A stretch of DNA of 64,000 bases. It comes from Lysinibacillus fusiformis. GTDB taxonomy: Bacteria; Bacillota; Bacilli; Bacillales_A; Planococcaceae. Within the stretch, counting starts at the first letter, position 1. Every line of letters starts with the position of its first letter. The stretch covers positions 1-64,000 of the forward strand of contig JASENG010000009.1 of the NCBI GenBank assembly GCA_030027265.1, in the 5' to 3' direction. Shown piece after piece: positions 8,712 through 18,140 of this stretch. A program made the position numbers and the translations under genes. A model generated the notes under the pieces. The model had not been told where the DNA came from. It did not search any database and saw only the letters and a list, made by a program, of their open reading frames with translations.

Positions 8712-8864
8712 AGCGCCTGAGCTAAGGAAATCGGACGGTCTTACAATCCTTAGTTGACGAGGTGGAGGATTATCGATATTTCGGCGGATACCTCCCGATC
8801 GCATGCCCGGTCGATAGTTTCGTTTTAAAACATGGAAGTGATTCTGTGGACAGAAAAGCGAAAA
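8712..8864 (+). ncRNA. glmS: glmS ribozyme/riboswitch (glucosamine-6-phosphate)
   Basis: Self-cleaving RNA that uses glucosamine-6-phosphate as coenzyme and destabilises the glmS mRNA. Conserved blocks are visible in order: cleavage site A|GCGCC (A8712/G8713), P2 arms GCTAAGGA/TCCTTAGT, the invariant GTTGACGAGG followed by TGGAGG, TTATCGA-TATTTCGGCGGAT, ACCTCCCG, P3 GATCG/CGGTC, and P4 TTTCGTTTT/GAAAAGCGAAA ending near 8863. The glmS ORF begins 140 bp downstream. Confidence 0.95.
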
Positions 8865-9005
8865 GGCAAATAATCATAGAAGCAATATCGATGCTCAAAG
8901 CTTATAGGTGATGAGGAATTAGACAGAATTCCTACATGTATTGGAAGCTCATTCAATTTTGATTTTTAGACGTTGGTATTGCTTTAAACGGAGGATTTTT
9001 AGAAT

Positions 9006-10811
9006 ATGTGTGGAATCGTTGGATATAATGGAGCACTTGATGCTAAGGAAATTTTATTAAAGGGATTAGAAAAATTGGAATATCGTGGATATGATTCAGC
9101 GGGTATTGCTGTTCGTAATGACGAGGGAATTACAGTATTTAAAGAAAAAGGTCGTATTGCAGACTTACGTACAGCAGTAGACGATGATGTAGATGCAACA
9201 ATCGGAATTGGTCATACTCGTTGGGCAACGCACGGTGTACCAAACCAGTTAAATGCACATCCTCATCAAAGTTCGACTGGGCGTTTTACTTTAGTGCATA
9301 ACGGTGTAATCGAAAATTACCACTTATTGCAAAAAGCTTACCTTAAAGGCATTCAGATGCAATCAGAAACAGATACAGAAGTAATCGTTCAGCTTGTTGA
9401 TTTATTTGCAAAAGAAGGATTATCGACAGTTGAAGCATTCCGTAAAACTTTATCTTTATTGCATGGTTCATATGCTCTTGCGCTGCTTGACCAAGAAGAT
9501 GAAGATACAATTTTTGTTGCGAAAAACAAATCCCCACTATTAGTTGGTGTGGGTGATGGCTTCAACGTTGTTGCTTCGGATGCAATGGCGATGCTGCAAG
9601 TAACAGATCAATTCGTGGAACTACGCGATAAAGAAGTTGTATTAGTTCACAGAGATAAAGTTGAGATTTCAACTTTAGAAGGAACACCTGTAGAGCGTAA
9701 ACCATTTAAAGCAGAGCTGGATGCTAGCGACATCGAAAAGGGAACATACCCTCACTACATGTTAAAAGAAATGGATGAGCAGCCAGCAGTTGTTCGTAAA
9801 ATCATTCAAGCGTATAGCAATACAGATGATGATTTAACAATTGACGACAATATTTTAGAGGCGATTAACCAAGCCGACCGTTTATATATTATTGCAGCAG
9901 GAACAAGTTACCACGCAGGGTTGATCGGAAAGCAATATTTCGAAAAAATTGCAGGTATTCCAGTTGAGGTACACATTTCAAGTGAATTTGGCTACAATAT
10001 GCCACTTTTATCGGAAAAACCTTTATTCATCTTCATTTCACAATCAGGTGAAACAGCAGATAGCCGCCAAGTGCTTGTGAAAGTGAAAGAAGAAATGGGC
10101 TACCCAGCTTTAACTATAACAAATGTACCTGGTTCAACGCTTTCCCGTGAATCGGATTATACATTGTTATTACATGCGGGTCCTGAAATTGCAGTAGCAT
10201 CCACTAAAGCTTATGTAGCACAGGTTGCTGTACTTTCAATTGCTGCCTATGTTGCAGGAAAAGCAAAAGGGAAAGACATCGACTTTGACTTAAAACAAGA
10301 GTTGGCGATTGCAGCAAACGGTATCCAAACAATGGTCGATTCAAAAGAAGAGCTAGAGCAAATTGCGGAAGACTATTTAAAAATTGCTCGCAATGCGTTC
10401 TTCATCGGACGTAATCTGGACTTCTATGTAAGTTCAGAAGGTGCTTTAAAACTAAAAGAAATCTCTTATATCCAAGCAGAAGGTTTTGCTGGTGGAGAGT
10501 TGAAGCACGGTACGATTGCCCTAATCGAAGAAGGTACGCCTGTATTCGCATTAGCAACTCAAGAACAAGTATCCCTAAACATTCGCGGAAACGTGAAAGA
10601 AGTAGTAGCGCGCGGAGCAAACGCATGCATTATTTCAATGGAGGGCATGGAGGAAGAAGGCGACCGCTTCGTCATTCCGAAAACTCACCAACTATTGACA
10701 CCACTTGTTTCAGTAGTGCCATTACAATTGATCAGCTATTATGCGGCTTTACACCGTCGTTGTGACGTTGACAAACCACGTAACTTGGCGAAGTCGGTTA
10801 CAGTAGAATAA
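9006..10811 (+). CDS. glmS: Glutamine-fructose-6-phosphate aminotransferase (isomerizing)
   Basis: Makes glucosamine-6-phosphate from fructose-6-phosphate and glutamine, the first committed step toward UDP-GlcNAc. The protein begins MCGIVGY, so the N-terminal nucleophile Cys is exposed after Met removal; the glutaminase domain (to about 230) has GHTRWATHG and HNGVIENY; two SIS sugar-isomerase domains follow, with SQSGETADS and the C-terminal [11 protein letters not shown] that contributes to the active site. 601 residues, full length. RBS CGGAGG. Expression is controlled by the ribozyme in the leader. Confidence 0.97.
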   Translation: MCGIVGYNGALDAKEILLKGLEKLEYRGYDSAGIAVRNDEGITVFKEKGRIADLRTAVDDDVDATIGIGHTRWATHGVPNQLNAHPHQSSTGRFTLVHNGVIENYHLLQKAYLKGIQMQSETDTEVIVQLVDLFAKEGLSTVEAFRKTLSLLHGSYALALLDQEDEDTIFVAKNKSPLLVGVGDGFNVVASDAMAMLQVTDQFVELRDKEVVLVHRDKVEISTLEGTPVERKPFKAELDASDIEKGTYPHYMLKEMDEQPAVVRKIIQAYSNTDDDLTIDDNILEAINQADRLYIIAAGTSYHAGLIGKQYFEKIAGIPVEVHISSEFGYNMPLLSEKPLFIFISQSGETADSRQVLVKVKEEMGYPALTITNVPGSTLSRESDYTLLLHAGPEIAVASTKAYVAQVAVLSIAAYVAGKAKGKDIDFDLKQELAIAANGIQTMVDSKEELEQIAEDYLKIARNAFFIGRNLDFYVSSEGALKLKEISYIQAEGFAGGELKHGTIALIEEGTPVFALATQEQVSLNIRGNVKEVVARGANACIISMEGMEEEGDRFVIPKTHQLLTPLVSVVPLQLISYYAALHRRCDVDKPRNLAKSVTVE

Positions 10812-10827
10812 GGTATTAGCAATTATA

Positions 10828-10860
10828 AACTCGATCCATACTTTCTGGGTCGAGTTTTTT
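10828..10860 (+). terminator. Terminator after glmS
   Basis: AACTCGATCCA/TGGGTCGAGTT stem with a 7-nt loop followed by a T-run. Confidence 0.88.
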
Positions 10861-11341
10861 GTTTGCGAAATTTAATGTGAACCGTCTCAATCATCGTGAA
10901 ATTCATTGTTTGAGGGCATACCCCATTAATCAATAGATGATGCATATAATACAGCTAGAGTATTTAAAATGACCTTAAAAAAATTGTCGATTAAACCGGT
11001 TACCGGTTCCTTTTGCTGAAAAATTAAATCAAGAATATATCAATAAGATTAACGAATTGAAATATTTACGTAAAATCATAATCTCAGCTATCAGGACTTA
11101 TCAGTAATAACGGGGATAAGCCATGAAACACTAGAACAGGTTGAATTCTACAAATTGACTTTAGAGAAAAAAGAGATTACGAGATTGGTTACTTTGCTAT
11201 ATTCTTTGAAGGGAGAATCGATAAAGAAGAGATAGGGTATAGGGTAAGGCCCTTGCATAGGGTTCTTGTGCAAATATACAATGACCAGTACTCATAGGAG
11301 CTCCTTTTGTTTCAAATCTCCTAAAGGGGTTCCTGATAACC
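10861..11341. other. Intergenic stretch, possible decayed coding remnant
   Basis: About 480 bp without an intact gene. One frame at about 11010-11107 reads as a lysine/glutamate/isoleucine-rich stretch (FAEKLNQEYINKINELKYLR) before two stops, which looks like a degraded coding fragment, but no family was recognised. No clear terminator for the minus-strand SgrR-like gene was found. Confidence 0.35.
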
Positions 11342-13003
11342 TCAATTTCCGAGTTTCTCCTCCAAATAATACATATTCCGATAGTCGATGCGTCCATGTT
11401 TATCGAATTGGACATGCTTATAGGGCGTATCTTCTCGTAAGTAAAAAACATGCTTGCGATGTGTTAAAAACTTTACTGAGTAATTTTCCTGGATATATCT
11501 CTCGATTTCTTTGAAAATCTCAAGGTTCCCATTTTTTTGTACAACGAGTTGCAGCTGTTCTCTTACATAATTAGCCTGCCTGCTTTCCAAAAAATCGATA
11601 ATTATTTTTGGCTCTGCTAAATATAGAATAATGAATGATAAATAAATGTTATTTCCTAATGCATTTCCACCGATAAAGAGATCAATTTGTTTATTAAGAT
11701 CGACATGCTTCTCTTTAAAATCGATACATTTTAAAATTGAGTGTATCCCTGCTTTTTCTAGCTGCTGCTGTAAAATTTTCGCCTTTTCTTCATGATTTAC
11801 ACCCTCACGAATTTGTTGATACCCGATTACTAAAGATTGAGTGAATTTCGGTATATGATGAGGCTTTGGCAAATTTATAGCTTCGCCACCAATAATCCAG
11901 CTATGAGCAATACTTTCTGTTGATGGATAAATCATAAACTGTGAAGGGTCTACCAAATGCCAAATATACTCACGCTTCTCTTTATCCCGTAACTCTCCAA
12001 AACGACCGTTTAAACAAACAAAATCTGCTCCCGGTTCTTGATTTGAAATTTTTCTGCTGGGAATCGACTCTTCAAACGGCTCGTAGCGAATTGAATCGTC
12101 TAGAAACTGATTATTATAGAAAATCTCTACTAAATCAATCCATGGTCGCTGTTTAAAATACTGCGGAAATGCTTCCAATTTTAATCGTTTCTCACTTTGT
12201 TCGATTAAAGAAAAAGGGCCGCAGCCTATATTTTTCGTTCCATCCGCTGGAGTAATAGAAAATCGAACACTAGCTAGAAAATGGGGCAATAGTGCACATG
12301 GGTTGTTTAAACTAATATGAATTTCATATCGATTTACTACTTGAATTTCTGTGAATTGGAAAGAGTGTGTGTAAAGATGGGCTGCTGCTTTCAACGCTGC
12401 TGCTACATCAGCTGCTGTTACCTCTTGTAAATGGTGAAATAATATTCCTTTTCTCAAAACGAACTGCCATTGAACAAAGTCTTCATTGTTTACATAAAAC
12501 AATAAATTCTCCCGTGCTTTGCCTTCTTCATCAATCAAGAATAATGTTTCATGCATTTGATCTAAAACATGGATATCGTGACGGGATAACGCTTTTATTG
12601 GATCTAGACAAAGCTCCACAAAGTACATGGATTGGCGAAAAATATGAAGGTTTTTTTCATTTTGCAACCCGAATTGAACATTCAGAAATTGTTGAATTAG
12701 AGGATGTGCAAGTAATTCCATTTCTTGAGCGACTTGAATGGTTTCTTCATATTTAGCTTTATGCCAAAGTGTCTGCATGACGTCTGTTAAAACTTCTATT
12801 TTATCCCGAAGCAGTGTGAGGATAGGTTTCTTTCCACGGCCTCTTAACGTTTCCCATTCAATAACTTGCTGTTGGTGCAATAGATGTATTTGTGTTTTTG
12901 CATGCCGTGTCGAGCAATGCCAGATAGAGGCTAAAAACTCGATTGACGTTTCAGTTCGAACGTTTTGTTCAAAGTGTTTATACAACTCTAATTCATAATA
13001 CAT
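11342..13003 (-). CDS. SgrR-family regulator: winged-helix domain fused to a solute-binding domain
   Basis: The 553-residue protein has an N-terminal SgrR-type winged helix (about 1-90, including TSIEFLASIWHCSTRHAKTQIHLL and RGRGKKP) followed by a long domain related to ABC oligopeptide-binding proteins (SBP_bac_5; for example GILFHHLQEVTAADVAAAL at about 190-210 and GCGPFSLIEQSEKRLKLEA). There is no signal peptide, so the binding domain is cytosolic and probably senses a small ligand. It is transcribed divergently from an MFS transporter gene 91 bp away, the usual arrangement of this family. Likely regulates that transporter; ligand unknown. Confidence 0.82.
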   Translation of the reverse strand: MYYELELYKHFEQNVRTETSIEFLASIWHCSTRHAKTQIHLLHQQQVIEWETLRGRGKKPILTLLRDKIEVLTDVMQTLWHKAKYEETIQVAQEMELLAHPLIQQFLNVQFGLQNEKNLHIFRQSMYFVELCLDPIKALSRHDIHVLDQMHETLFLIDEEGKARENLLFYVNNEDFVQWQFVLRKGILFHHLQEVTAADVAAALKAAAHLYTHSFQFTEIQVVNRYEIHISLNNPCALLPHFLASVRFSITPADGTKNIGCGPFSLIEQSEKRLKLEAFPQYFKQRPWIDLVEIFYNNQFLDDSIRYEPFEESIPSRKISNQEPGADFVCLNGRFGELRDKEKREYIWHLVDPSQFMIYPSTESIAHSWIIGGEAINLPKPHHIPKFTQSLVIGYQQIREGVNHEEKAKILQQQLEKAGIHSILKCIDFKEKHVDLNKQIDLFIGGNALGNNIYLSFIILYLAEPKIIIDFLESRQANYVREQLQLVVQKNGNLEIFKEIERYIQENYSVKFLTHRKHVFYLREDTPYKHVQFDKHGRIDYRNMYYLEEKLGN

Positions 13004-13015
13004 AGACTCCTCCTA

Positions 13016-13049
13016 AAAGGTGAAATAAATAATCTAATTATTCACTTTT
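13016..13049. promoter_or_regulatory. Candidate operator between SgrR-like gene and MFS gene
   Basis: AAAGGTGAA (13016-13024) and TTCACTTTT (13041-13049) form an imperfect inverted repeat (8 of 9) centred in the 91-bp divergent gap, a good position for binding by the SgrR-like regulator. Inferred from position only. Confidence 0.4.
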
Positions 13050-13094
13050 TGTTCTCTTTTTACTATTTTACACTTTTAGGAAGGGGGGAATAAG

Positions 13095-14285
13095 ATGAAT
13101 TTATATCAAAACCGTACATTTCAAAAACTATATGCTTTGCATTTCTTTGTAAATCTTTCGATCGCCATTTTTTCATTTATATTACCGATTATTTTATATG
13201 AATATACGAAATCCGCACTTGCGATGAGTACAATGCGCATCATGGATTTTTTGCCAAATATTTTGCTCGGCATGTTGATAGGGGTCTTCGTTGACCGAAT
13301 AAATCGAAGGGTTATTTTAGTGTATGGAAACGTGATTCGAACGATTGCAGCTTTATTATTTGCCTACATATTAACATGTACAGATTTCATGCTTTGGCAC
13401 ATTTATGTCCTTGGATTTTTACTCTCTACAATCGGCTATACAATTGGCAGTGCTTCAAATGCTATCATGCCGCAGCTATTTGAGAAGTCCCTTATGACAG
13501 ATATCCAGGCGAAGTTTTCGTTACTGTCAACGATGATTACAATTATCGGCCCAGGGTTGCTAGGAATGCTGCTTGTATGGCTATCAAACGCTCTCTTTTT
13601 ATGGTTGTTTGCAGGATGTCAATTGTGTATGACGATTATAATATTGTTCATTGAAAAAGTGCCGACTCCGATTCGAAAGGAAAAACGGTCGATTTTAGAA
13701 GATATGAAGGAAGGAATCGCTGCACTTACTGGCAATCGGTCGCTTTTGCTTCAGACATGGACCATCTTTTTTACTAATTTTGCATCTAGTTTAGTGATAG
13801 GGGTCCTTACCTTTTATGTACTTGATCAATTACATTTTACAAAGGAACAACTTGGTTTGATGTTAACCGTTTCGGCAGTAGGTGGAATCGTTGGCGCCAA
13901 GATGATACATCCGCTGAGAAAGCGTTATACACGTGGACAAATCTATACATATAGTATGTTTGTGGATGCAAGTGCGCTTGCATTATTTTACTTTTTCAAT
14001 CATTGGCTGTCTCTAGGCATCTTACTAGCAATCCGAACTGCAACTATAACGATGACGAATATCGTATACTTAGCGATTCGCCAGGAAACAACCCCGAATC
14101 ATTTACTCGGTTGTGTTGCTGGAACAACTTCGATGATATCAAAGTTAGCCTTGCCTGCAGGTCTGTTTATTGGGGGAATATGGGCGGATTTTTTACCTGT
14201 TGCACCAATCTTTCTATTAAGTGCAACCGTCGTATTGTTTAATTGTCTGCTGCTGAGGAAAAATAAATTTGAACTTACTGTTTAA
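13095..14285 (+). CDS. Major facilitator superfamily transporter
   Basis: A 396-residue integral membrane protein with about 12 hydrophobic segments and the MFS loop 2-3 signature GMLIGVFVDRINRRVIL (residues about 58-74), resembling MFS_3/enterobactin-exporter-type drug efflux proteins. RBS GGAAGGGGGG precedes the ATG. It diverges from an SgrR-like regulator, suggesting induction by the ligand that regulator senses. Substrate cannot be told from the sequence. A second in-frame family member sits at 27338-28600. Confidence 0.85.
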   Translation: MNLYQNRTFQKLYALHFFVNLSIAIFSFILPIILYEYTKSALAMSTMRIMDFLPNILLGMLIGVFVDRINRRVILVYGNVIRTIAALLFAYILTCTDFMLWHIYVLGFLLSTIGYTIGSASNAIMPQLFEKSLMTDIQAKFSLLSTMITIIGPGLLGMLLVWLSNALFLWLFAGCQLCMTIIILFIEKVPTPIRKEKRSILEDMKEGIAALTGNRSLLLQTWTIFFTNFASSLVIGVLTFYVLDQLHFTKEQLGLMLTVSAVGGIVGAKMIHPLRKRYTRGQIYTYSMFVDASALALFYFFNHWLSLGILLAIRTATITMTNIVYLAIRQETTPNHLLGCVAGTTSMISKLALPAGLFIGGIWADFLPVAPIFLLSATVVLFNCLLLRKNKFELTV

Positions 14286-14309
14286 AAAGAGATAATCAAA
14301 ATATTTTTG

Positions 14310-14337
14310 TGTTAACTTAAATGAAAAAGGGTTGACC
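14310..14337 (+). promoter_or_regulatory. BirA operator upstream of bioY
   Basis: TGTTAAC (14310-14316), 14-bp gap, GTTGACC (14331-14337): the two half-sites of the biotin repressor BirA at canonical spacing. The right half-site overlaps the -35 box of the bioY promoter, so bound BirA-biotinyl-AMP would block transcription. Confidence 0.75.
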
Positions 14338-14360
14338 TATGATTGCTAGTTTTATATACT
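14332..14360 (+). promoter_or_regulatory. bioY promoter
   Basis: TTGACC (14332-14337), 17-bp spacer, TATACT (14355-14360), 30 bp before the bioY start and overlapping the BirA operator. Confidence 0.75.
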
Positions 14361-14390
14361 ATTCCTAAATATTGGCCTTTGGGGAGGTTT

Positions 14391-14978
14391 ATGATGACAA
14401 CTACAATCGAAAAATCAACAAATCATTCACGCACTTTACAAATGGTACAAATTGCAATGTTTTCGGTATTAATGATGATCGGTGCAAATATTTCTTCCTT
14501 CCTCATTATTGGCGGCGTACCAATTACGCTTCAGACTTTCTTTGCGCTGCTAGCCGGCATTTTATTGGGCGCCCGCACTGGAACAATTGCTATGCTGTTT
14601 TACGCTTTTATTGGGCTGGTTGGGTTGCCAGTATTTGCTCAGTTTTCAGGTGGTCTTGATTCGCTGGTCACACCTACTTTTGGTTTCGTAGTTTCCTATT
14701 TTTTTGTTGCTTATGTTGTTGGGGAAATTGTTCGGAAGCTTCCAACTCTAAAAGGTTACGTAATCGCGGCATTGGCCGGAACTGCCATCAATTATTTCAT
14801 AGGAACAAATTGGATGTATGCTGCCTATAAATTTTGGTTCGATGCACCACCAGGCTTTACTTATAAAATGGCTTGGGCATGGATGGTTGTGCCGCTGCCA
14901 AAAGATATCATTCTAGCTATCTTTGCAGGAATTTTTGGTTATCGACTAAAACCAATTATTCAAAGGTATCAAAAATGA
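14391..14978 (+). CDS. bioY: Biotin transporter BioY (ECF transporter S component)
   Basis: Substrate-binding membrane subunit for biotin uptake, working with a shared energy-coupling factor module. The 195-residue protein has six hydrophobic segments and BioY hallmarks: GGVPITLQTFFALLAGILLG at about residues 44-63, ARTGTIAMLFYAFIGLVGLPVF, and GTAINYFIGTNWMY. The ATG at 14391 follows GGGGAGG; the second ATG three bases on is also possible. A BirA operator overlaps its promoter, agreeing with the assignment. Confidence 0.94.
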   Translation: MMTTTIEKSTNHSRTLQMVQIAMFSVLMMIGANISSFLIIGGVPITLQTFFALLAGILLGARTGTIAMLFYAFIGLVGLPVFAQFSGGLDSLVTPTFGFVVSYFFVAYVVGEIVRKLPTLKGYVIAALAGTAINYFIGTNWMYAAYKFWFDAPPGFTYKMAWAWMVVPLPKDIILAIFAGIFGYRLKPIIQRYQK

Positions 14979-15012
14979 TGTTCAACAGCAAAAAGCAAGG
15001 GGGCCTATTGAA

Positions 15013-15342
15013 ATGCTTATACATGACCGGGAAGTAAAAGGAATTGATGTAGATGAAGAAACACGTTGTCTGCATTATCACTCAGAGGTAGATCGAATCG
15101 CTATTAAATTTTACTGTTGCGATACATATTATCCTTGCTTCTCCTGTCACGAAGAAGAGGCGGGCCATGCACCACAGGTTTGGCCAAAAACTCAATTCCA
15201 CCAAAAGGGCGTATTATGCGGGTTCTGTGGTTATGAACTGACAATCGATGAATATCTAACAGGCAGCTCTTCCTGCCCATCCTGCAAAAGTGCATTCAAC
15301 CCCGGCTGCAGTCTTCACGAACACTTGTATTTTGAAGTGTAA
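15013..15342 (+). CDS. CHY-type zinc-finger protein
   Basis: A 109-residue cytosolic protein packed with zinc ligands: TRCLHYHSEVDRIAIKF, YCCDTYYPCFSCHEE, then CGFCGYELT and SCPSCKSAFNPGCSLHEH. This ordering is that of the CHY zinc finger seen alone in many Firmicutes and in eukaryotic Pirh2-type proteins; biochemical role in bacteria is not established. RBS AAGGGGG. It lies 34 bp after bioY and may be cotranscribed with it. Confidence 0.82.
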   Translation: MLIHDREVKGIDVDEETRCLHYHSEVDRIAIKFYCCDTYYPCFSCHEEEAGHAPQVWPKTQFHQKGVLCGFCGYELTIDEYLTGSSSCPSCKSAFNPGCSLHEHLYFEV

Positions 15343-15478
15343 TCAATTTTGGGGGATAGAATACTAAAAAGCATCGGACGGTGGCGATATAAAAAGCTTA
15401 AGGCTTTTATTGTATGAGTTAGTTCGCAACTTAAGAAATCTACAGAACAAGAAAAAGCTAGATGATAAAAATGATCAA

Positions 15479-15512
15479 GGCACAAGATAGGAGAACATCC
15501 TGTCATTGTGCC
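15479..15512 (-). terminator. Hairpin downstream of the ger operon
   Basis: GGCACAAGATAGGA/TCCTGTCATTGTGCC inverted repeat between the convergent CHY and ger genes. On the minus strand it is followed by TTGATCATTTTTATC, so it may end the ger transcript, though the T-run is weak. Confidence 0.55.
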
Positions 15513-15552
15513 TCTAATTATTAGTGTTGATTCAGCATTCATAGCTGAGTAT

Positions 15553-16683
15553 TCAATCATAAGCACCCATACTGTTCAAGGTGAAGTTAATGGTAATTTC
15601 ATTTAAAGATTCTTCAGTTAGCTGATAGTTTTTTATTTGTTCGAGCTCTACCCTATCATGGAATAATAAATTTTTTAAATTGTAGACATCTGCATCTTTT
15701 TCTATTCCCTTAAGATAGGTATTTCTAATTTCTTTTTCTATTTGTTTTGCTACTAATTCTTGAATTTTTTCTAAACTTAATGGGTCTTCCAGATCTAACA
15801 ATGTCCCTTTTGCATCAACAGTTATATTAAAATGAAAGCTTCGGTCATTTCTGACTACCTCAATTTTTGCAGAGGGTTTCTTTATTCTTACTGTACCTTT
15901 ATTTACATCATCTACAAGGATATTAACTGGTGTATTCTGAGTTTGAGATTGAATCCATCGAATACCCGAAATCTCCTCATAGGATAACCATTCTTTGTTC
16001 TTCCCATTGCTTACTGGAAAAGCTCCATTTATTTGTAAAACTTTTTTGGTTTCTGGTTTATCAACGGATTGTTTCCAAACGGTTTCATTAATACTGATGG
16101 AAGGAAGCAGTGCGGTTCCGCCAGGTTCACTATAATCAGAGATAAACCTATACATACGCAAGGGTTGTATATATGACAAAAGTTGGTAAGGATCCTTAGG
16201 TTTATACAAGATAGTGTATACCGGAGGCAATTGAAAGAATCCTGTTGCGCTAAGAAGTTCTTCGATTGATTCTTTGGTGCCAAATATCCACGGAGTATAA
16301 CGGAAATCACCATGTTTGATTAAGGATTCTTCAACCTTTTGAATACCCTTTTTTAATACAGAGTCAGAATAAATAATAGCTCCCACATGTGACCAGTTTA
16401 CTTGCTGCTGGGATGTACGGTATAAATTATAAACCGCATCATTAATATTCTTCCCAGATGCCTTCCCGATATATAAAGGAGTAGGTTGTGAAATTTTTCC
16501 TGTTTCTTGTTTAGATACACTAGAAAAATCAAGCATTTGAACATAAATAATATAGTTTTCTTCTTTATAATCAATTCCTAATGTAGTGATATAATTTACT
16601 TCGCCAATTTCTTTCGCATCCCAACACCCAGCCTGAAATAATACAATAAAGCAAATGAAAAGTATCTTGGATCGTGTTCTCAA
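15553..16683 (-). CDS. Spore germination lipoprotein, Ger(x)C family
   Basis: C subunit of a GerA-type nutrient germinant receptor in the spore inner membrane. The 376-residue protein has a lipoprotein signal with lipobox FQAGC (Cys20) followed by WDAKEIGEVNYITTLGIDY, the classical GerC N-terminus, and the three-domain body ending in the conserved C-terminal region (LKNLLFHDRVELEQIKNYQLTEESLNEI). Its ATG overlaps the stop of the upstream GerA-type gene by 4 bp. Third and last gene of the operon. Ligand unknown. Confidence 0.93.
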   Translation of the reverse strand: MRTRSKILFICFIVLFQAGCWDAKEIGEVNYITTLGIDYKEENYIIYVQMLDFSSVSKQETGKISQPTPLYIGKASGKNINDAVYNLYRTSQQQVNWSHVGAIIYSDSVLKKGIQKVEESLIKHGDFRYTPWIFGTKESIEELLSATGFFQLPPVYTILYKPKDPYQLLSYIQPLRMYRFISDYSEPGGTALLPSISINETVWKQSVDKPETKKVLQINGAFPVSNGKNKEWLSYEEISGIRWIQSQTQNTPVNILVDDVNKGTVRIKKPSAKIEVVRNDRSFHFNITVDAKGTLLDLEDPLSLEKIQELVAKQIEKEIRNTYLKGIEKDADVYNLKNLLFHDRVELEQIKNYQLTEESLNEITINFTLNSMGAYD

Positions 16684-18140
16684 TGCTCCTGTTCTCCTTG
16701 TCTATCTTTATCGATTGGATCAAGCATAGATGCACGGTCATTTTGCTTTACTGCTGGGAACTTTATAATCGATTTTAAAAAGTCGTTTTTTACAAAGGGA
16801 GATACAGGACTTAAAAAAGGCAGTCCAAATGATTCCTGTTTAGCAAGATAGCCAAGAACAATATAAAGGCTGATGAAAAAACCAAACATTCCAAAGAAAG
16901 ATGATAGGATAATTGAAAAAATTCTCAAAATCGAAACAGTTCCGTAAAGTGCCTGATTTCCAAGTGTAAAAGTGGCAACTGCAGTAAGCGAAGAGATAAC
17001 TAACATGGTTGATGAAGTGACTCCAGCTTGAATAGCTGCATTACCCACAATCAGCCCACCAACAACTGAAACAGTCTGCCCGACTGCTTTGGGAAGTCGA
17101 ACACCAGCTTCGCGGAAGAGTTCAAATAAAAAAAGCATTAAAAGCATCTCGACGCTAGCGTTAAAAGGTATGCCAATTCTTGAAGAGGCAACAGATGCTA
17201 ATAAAGGAAATGGAATTTGATCGGCATTAAAAGTGGATAAAGCTACCCAGAATGCAGGGAGAAAAAGAGCGATTAGAAGCCCGAACAATCTAAGTATTAT
17301 TTCAAAGGTTGCATAGTAAAAAGGTGTGTGTTCATCCTCGGAGGTTTTCATTAATACGCCCAGATTTGTTGGCCCTAAAAGTACGTTTGGAGAATTATCT
17401 ATAAAAATTGCAAATCTTCCAACTGCTAAACTGCTTACAACACCGTCAGGACGTGAGGTACCTTTTAATAAAGGAAATAGTGGGGATTTATTGTCCCCAA
17501 GATATCCAAGCAATTGATTATCGCTGTTTAAAAAATCAATATCAATATTATTTAATCTTTCAGTAACCTCCTTAATCATTTTTTTGTTTTGTATATCGGT
17601 TAGATAGGCAAGTTTAACTTGAGTTTGACTTCTCTTTCCAATAACGAAGGTAGTCGTAACAAGTGAATTTGATTTAATCCGTTTTCGAACTAAGGCAAGG
17701 TTTGAACTAATATCTTCAACGAAGGAATCCCGAGGACCTCTTACGGATACCTCGGAATTTGATTCCTCTGGGGAGCGTTTAGGCGGATTGGATAGGTTGA
17801 AGAAATAGATTGTATCAGCTATTACAATTGCTGTATATCCATTAAATACTTTTTCTAGAATTGTTTTATCCACACCGTCTGTTCCTATAGAAAATTCCAT
17901 TTGATTAGAAGAACTTATATTCTCTATCCCGTTGAGCCCAGCATAATAGTACTTATCATGAATATCTGGAAGGATGGAATTCAATAAGACGTTATAATCT
18001 GTTAACCCATTACAGTAAATAACAAACATAACTTGCTTCATATTAGAGTTAAATAGATATTGCTTTTCAATAGTTACATCCGACGAAAAGTTGAAAAGGT
18101 TATTTATATATTGTTCAATTGTCTGTTCATTTTTCCGCAT
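16680..18140 (-). CDS. Spore germination protein, GerA family (A subunit)
   Basis: A subunit of the germinant receptor. The 486-residue protein has a soluble N-terminal domain (about 1-270, with the GerA motif RGPRDSFVEDISSNLALVRKRI near 135-155) and a C-terminal membrane domain of about five helices (from YATFEIILRLFGLL onward, with FPLLASVASSRIGIPF and VGQTVSVVGGLIVG). Overlaps the GerB-type gene upstream by 14 bp and gerC downstream by 4 bp, so all three are translationally coupled. Sporulation-specific SigG control is expected from family knowledge; I could not identify the promoter with confidence. Confidence 0.94.
   Translation of the reverse strand: MRKNEQTIEQYINNLFNFSSDVTIEKQYLFNSNMKQVMFVIYCNGLTDYNVLLNSILPDIHDKYYYAGLNGIENISSSNQMEFSIGTDGVDKTILEKVFNGYTAIVIADTIYFFNLSNPPKRSPEESNSEVSVRGPRDSFVEDISSNLALVRKRIKSNSLVTTTFVIGKRSQTQVKLAYLTDIQNKKMIKEVTERLNNIDIDFLNSDNQLLGYLGDNKSPLFPLLKGTSRPDGVVSSLAVGRFAIFIDNSPNVLLGPTNLGVLMKTSEDEHTPFYYATFEIILRLFGLLIALFLPAFWVALSTFNADQIPFPLLASVASSRIGIPFNASVEMLLMLFLFELFREAGVRLPKAVGQTVSVVGGLIVGNAAIQAGVTSSTMLVISSLTAVATFTLGNQALYGTVSILRIFSIILSSFFGMFGFFISLYIVLGYLAKQESFGLPFLSPVSPFVKNDFLKSIIKFPAVKQNDRASMLDPIDKDRQGEQEH

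Noticed and set aside
11266-11514. 82-codon plus-strand frame
   Set aside because: It is antisense to the end of the SgrR-like gene and has no RBS or recognisable product.
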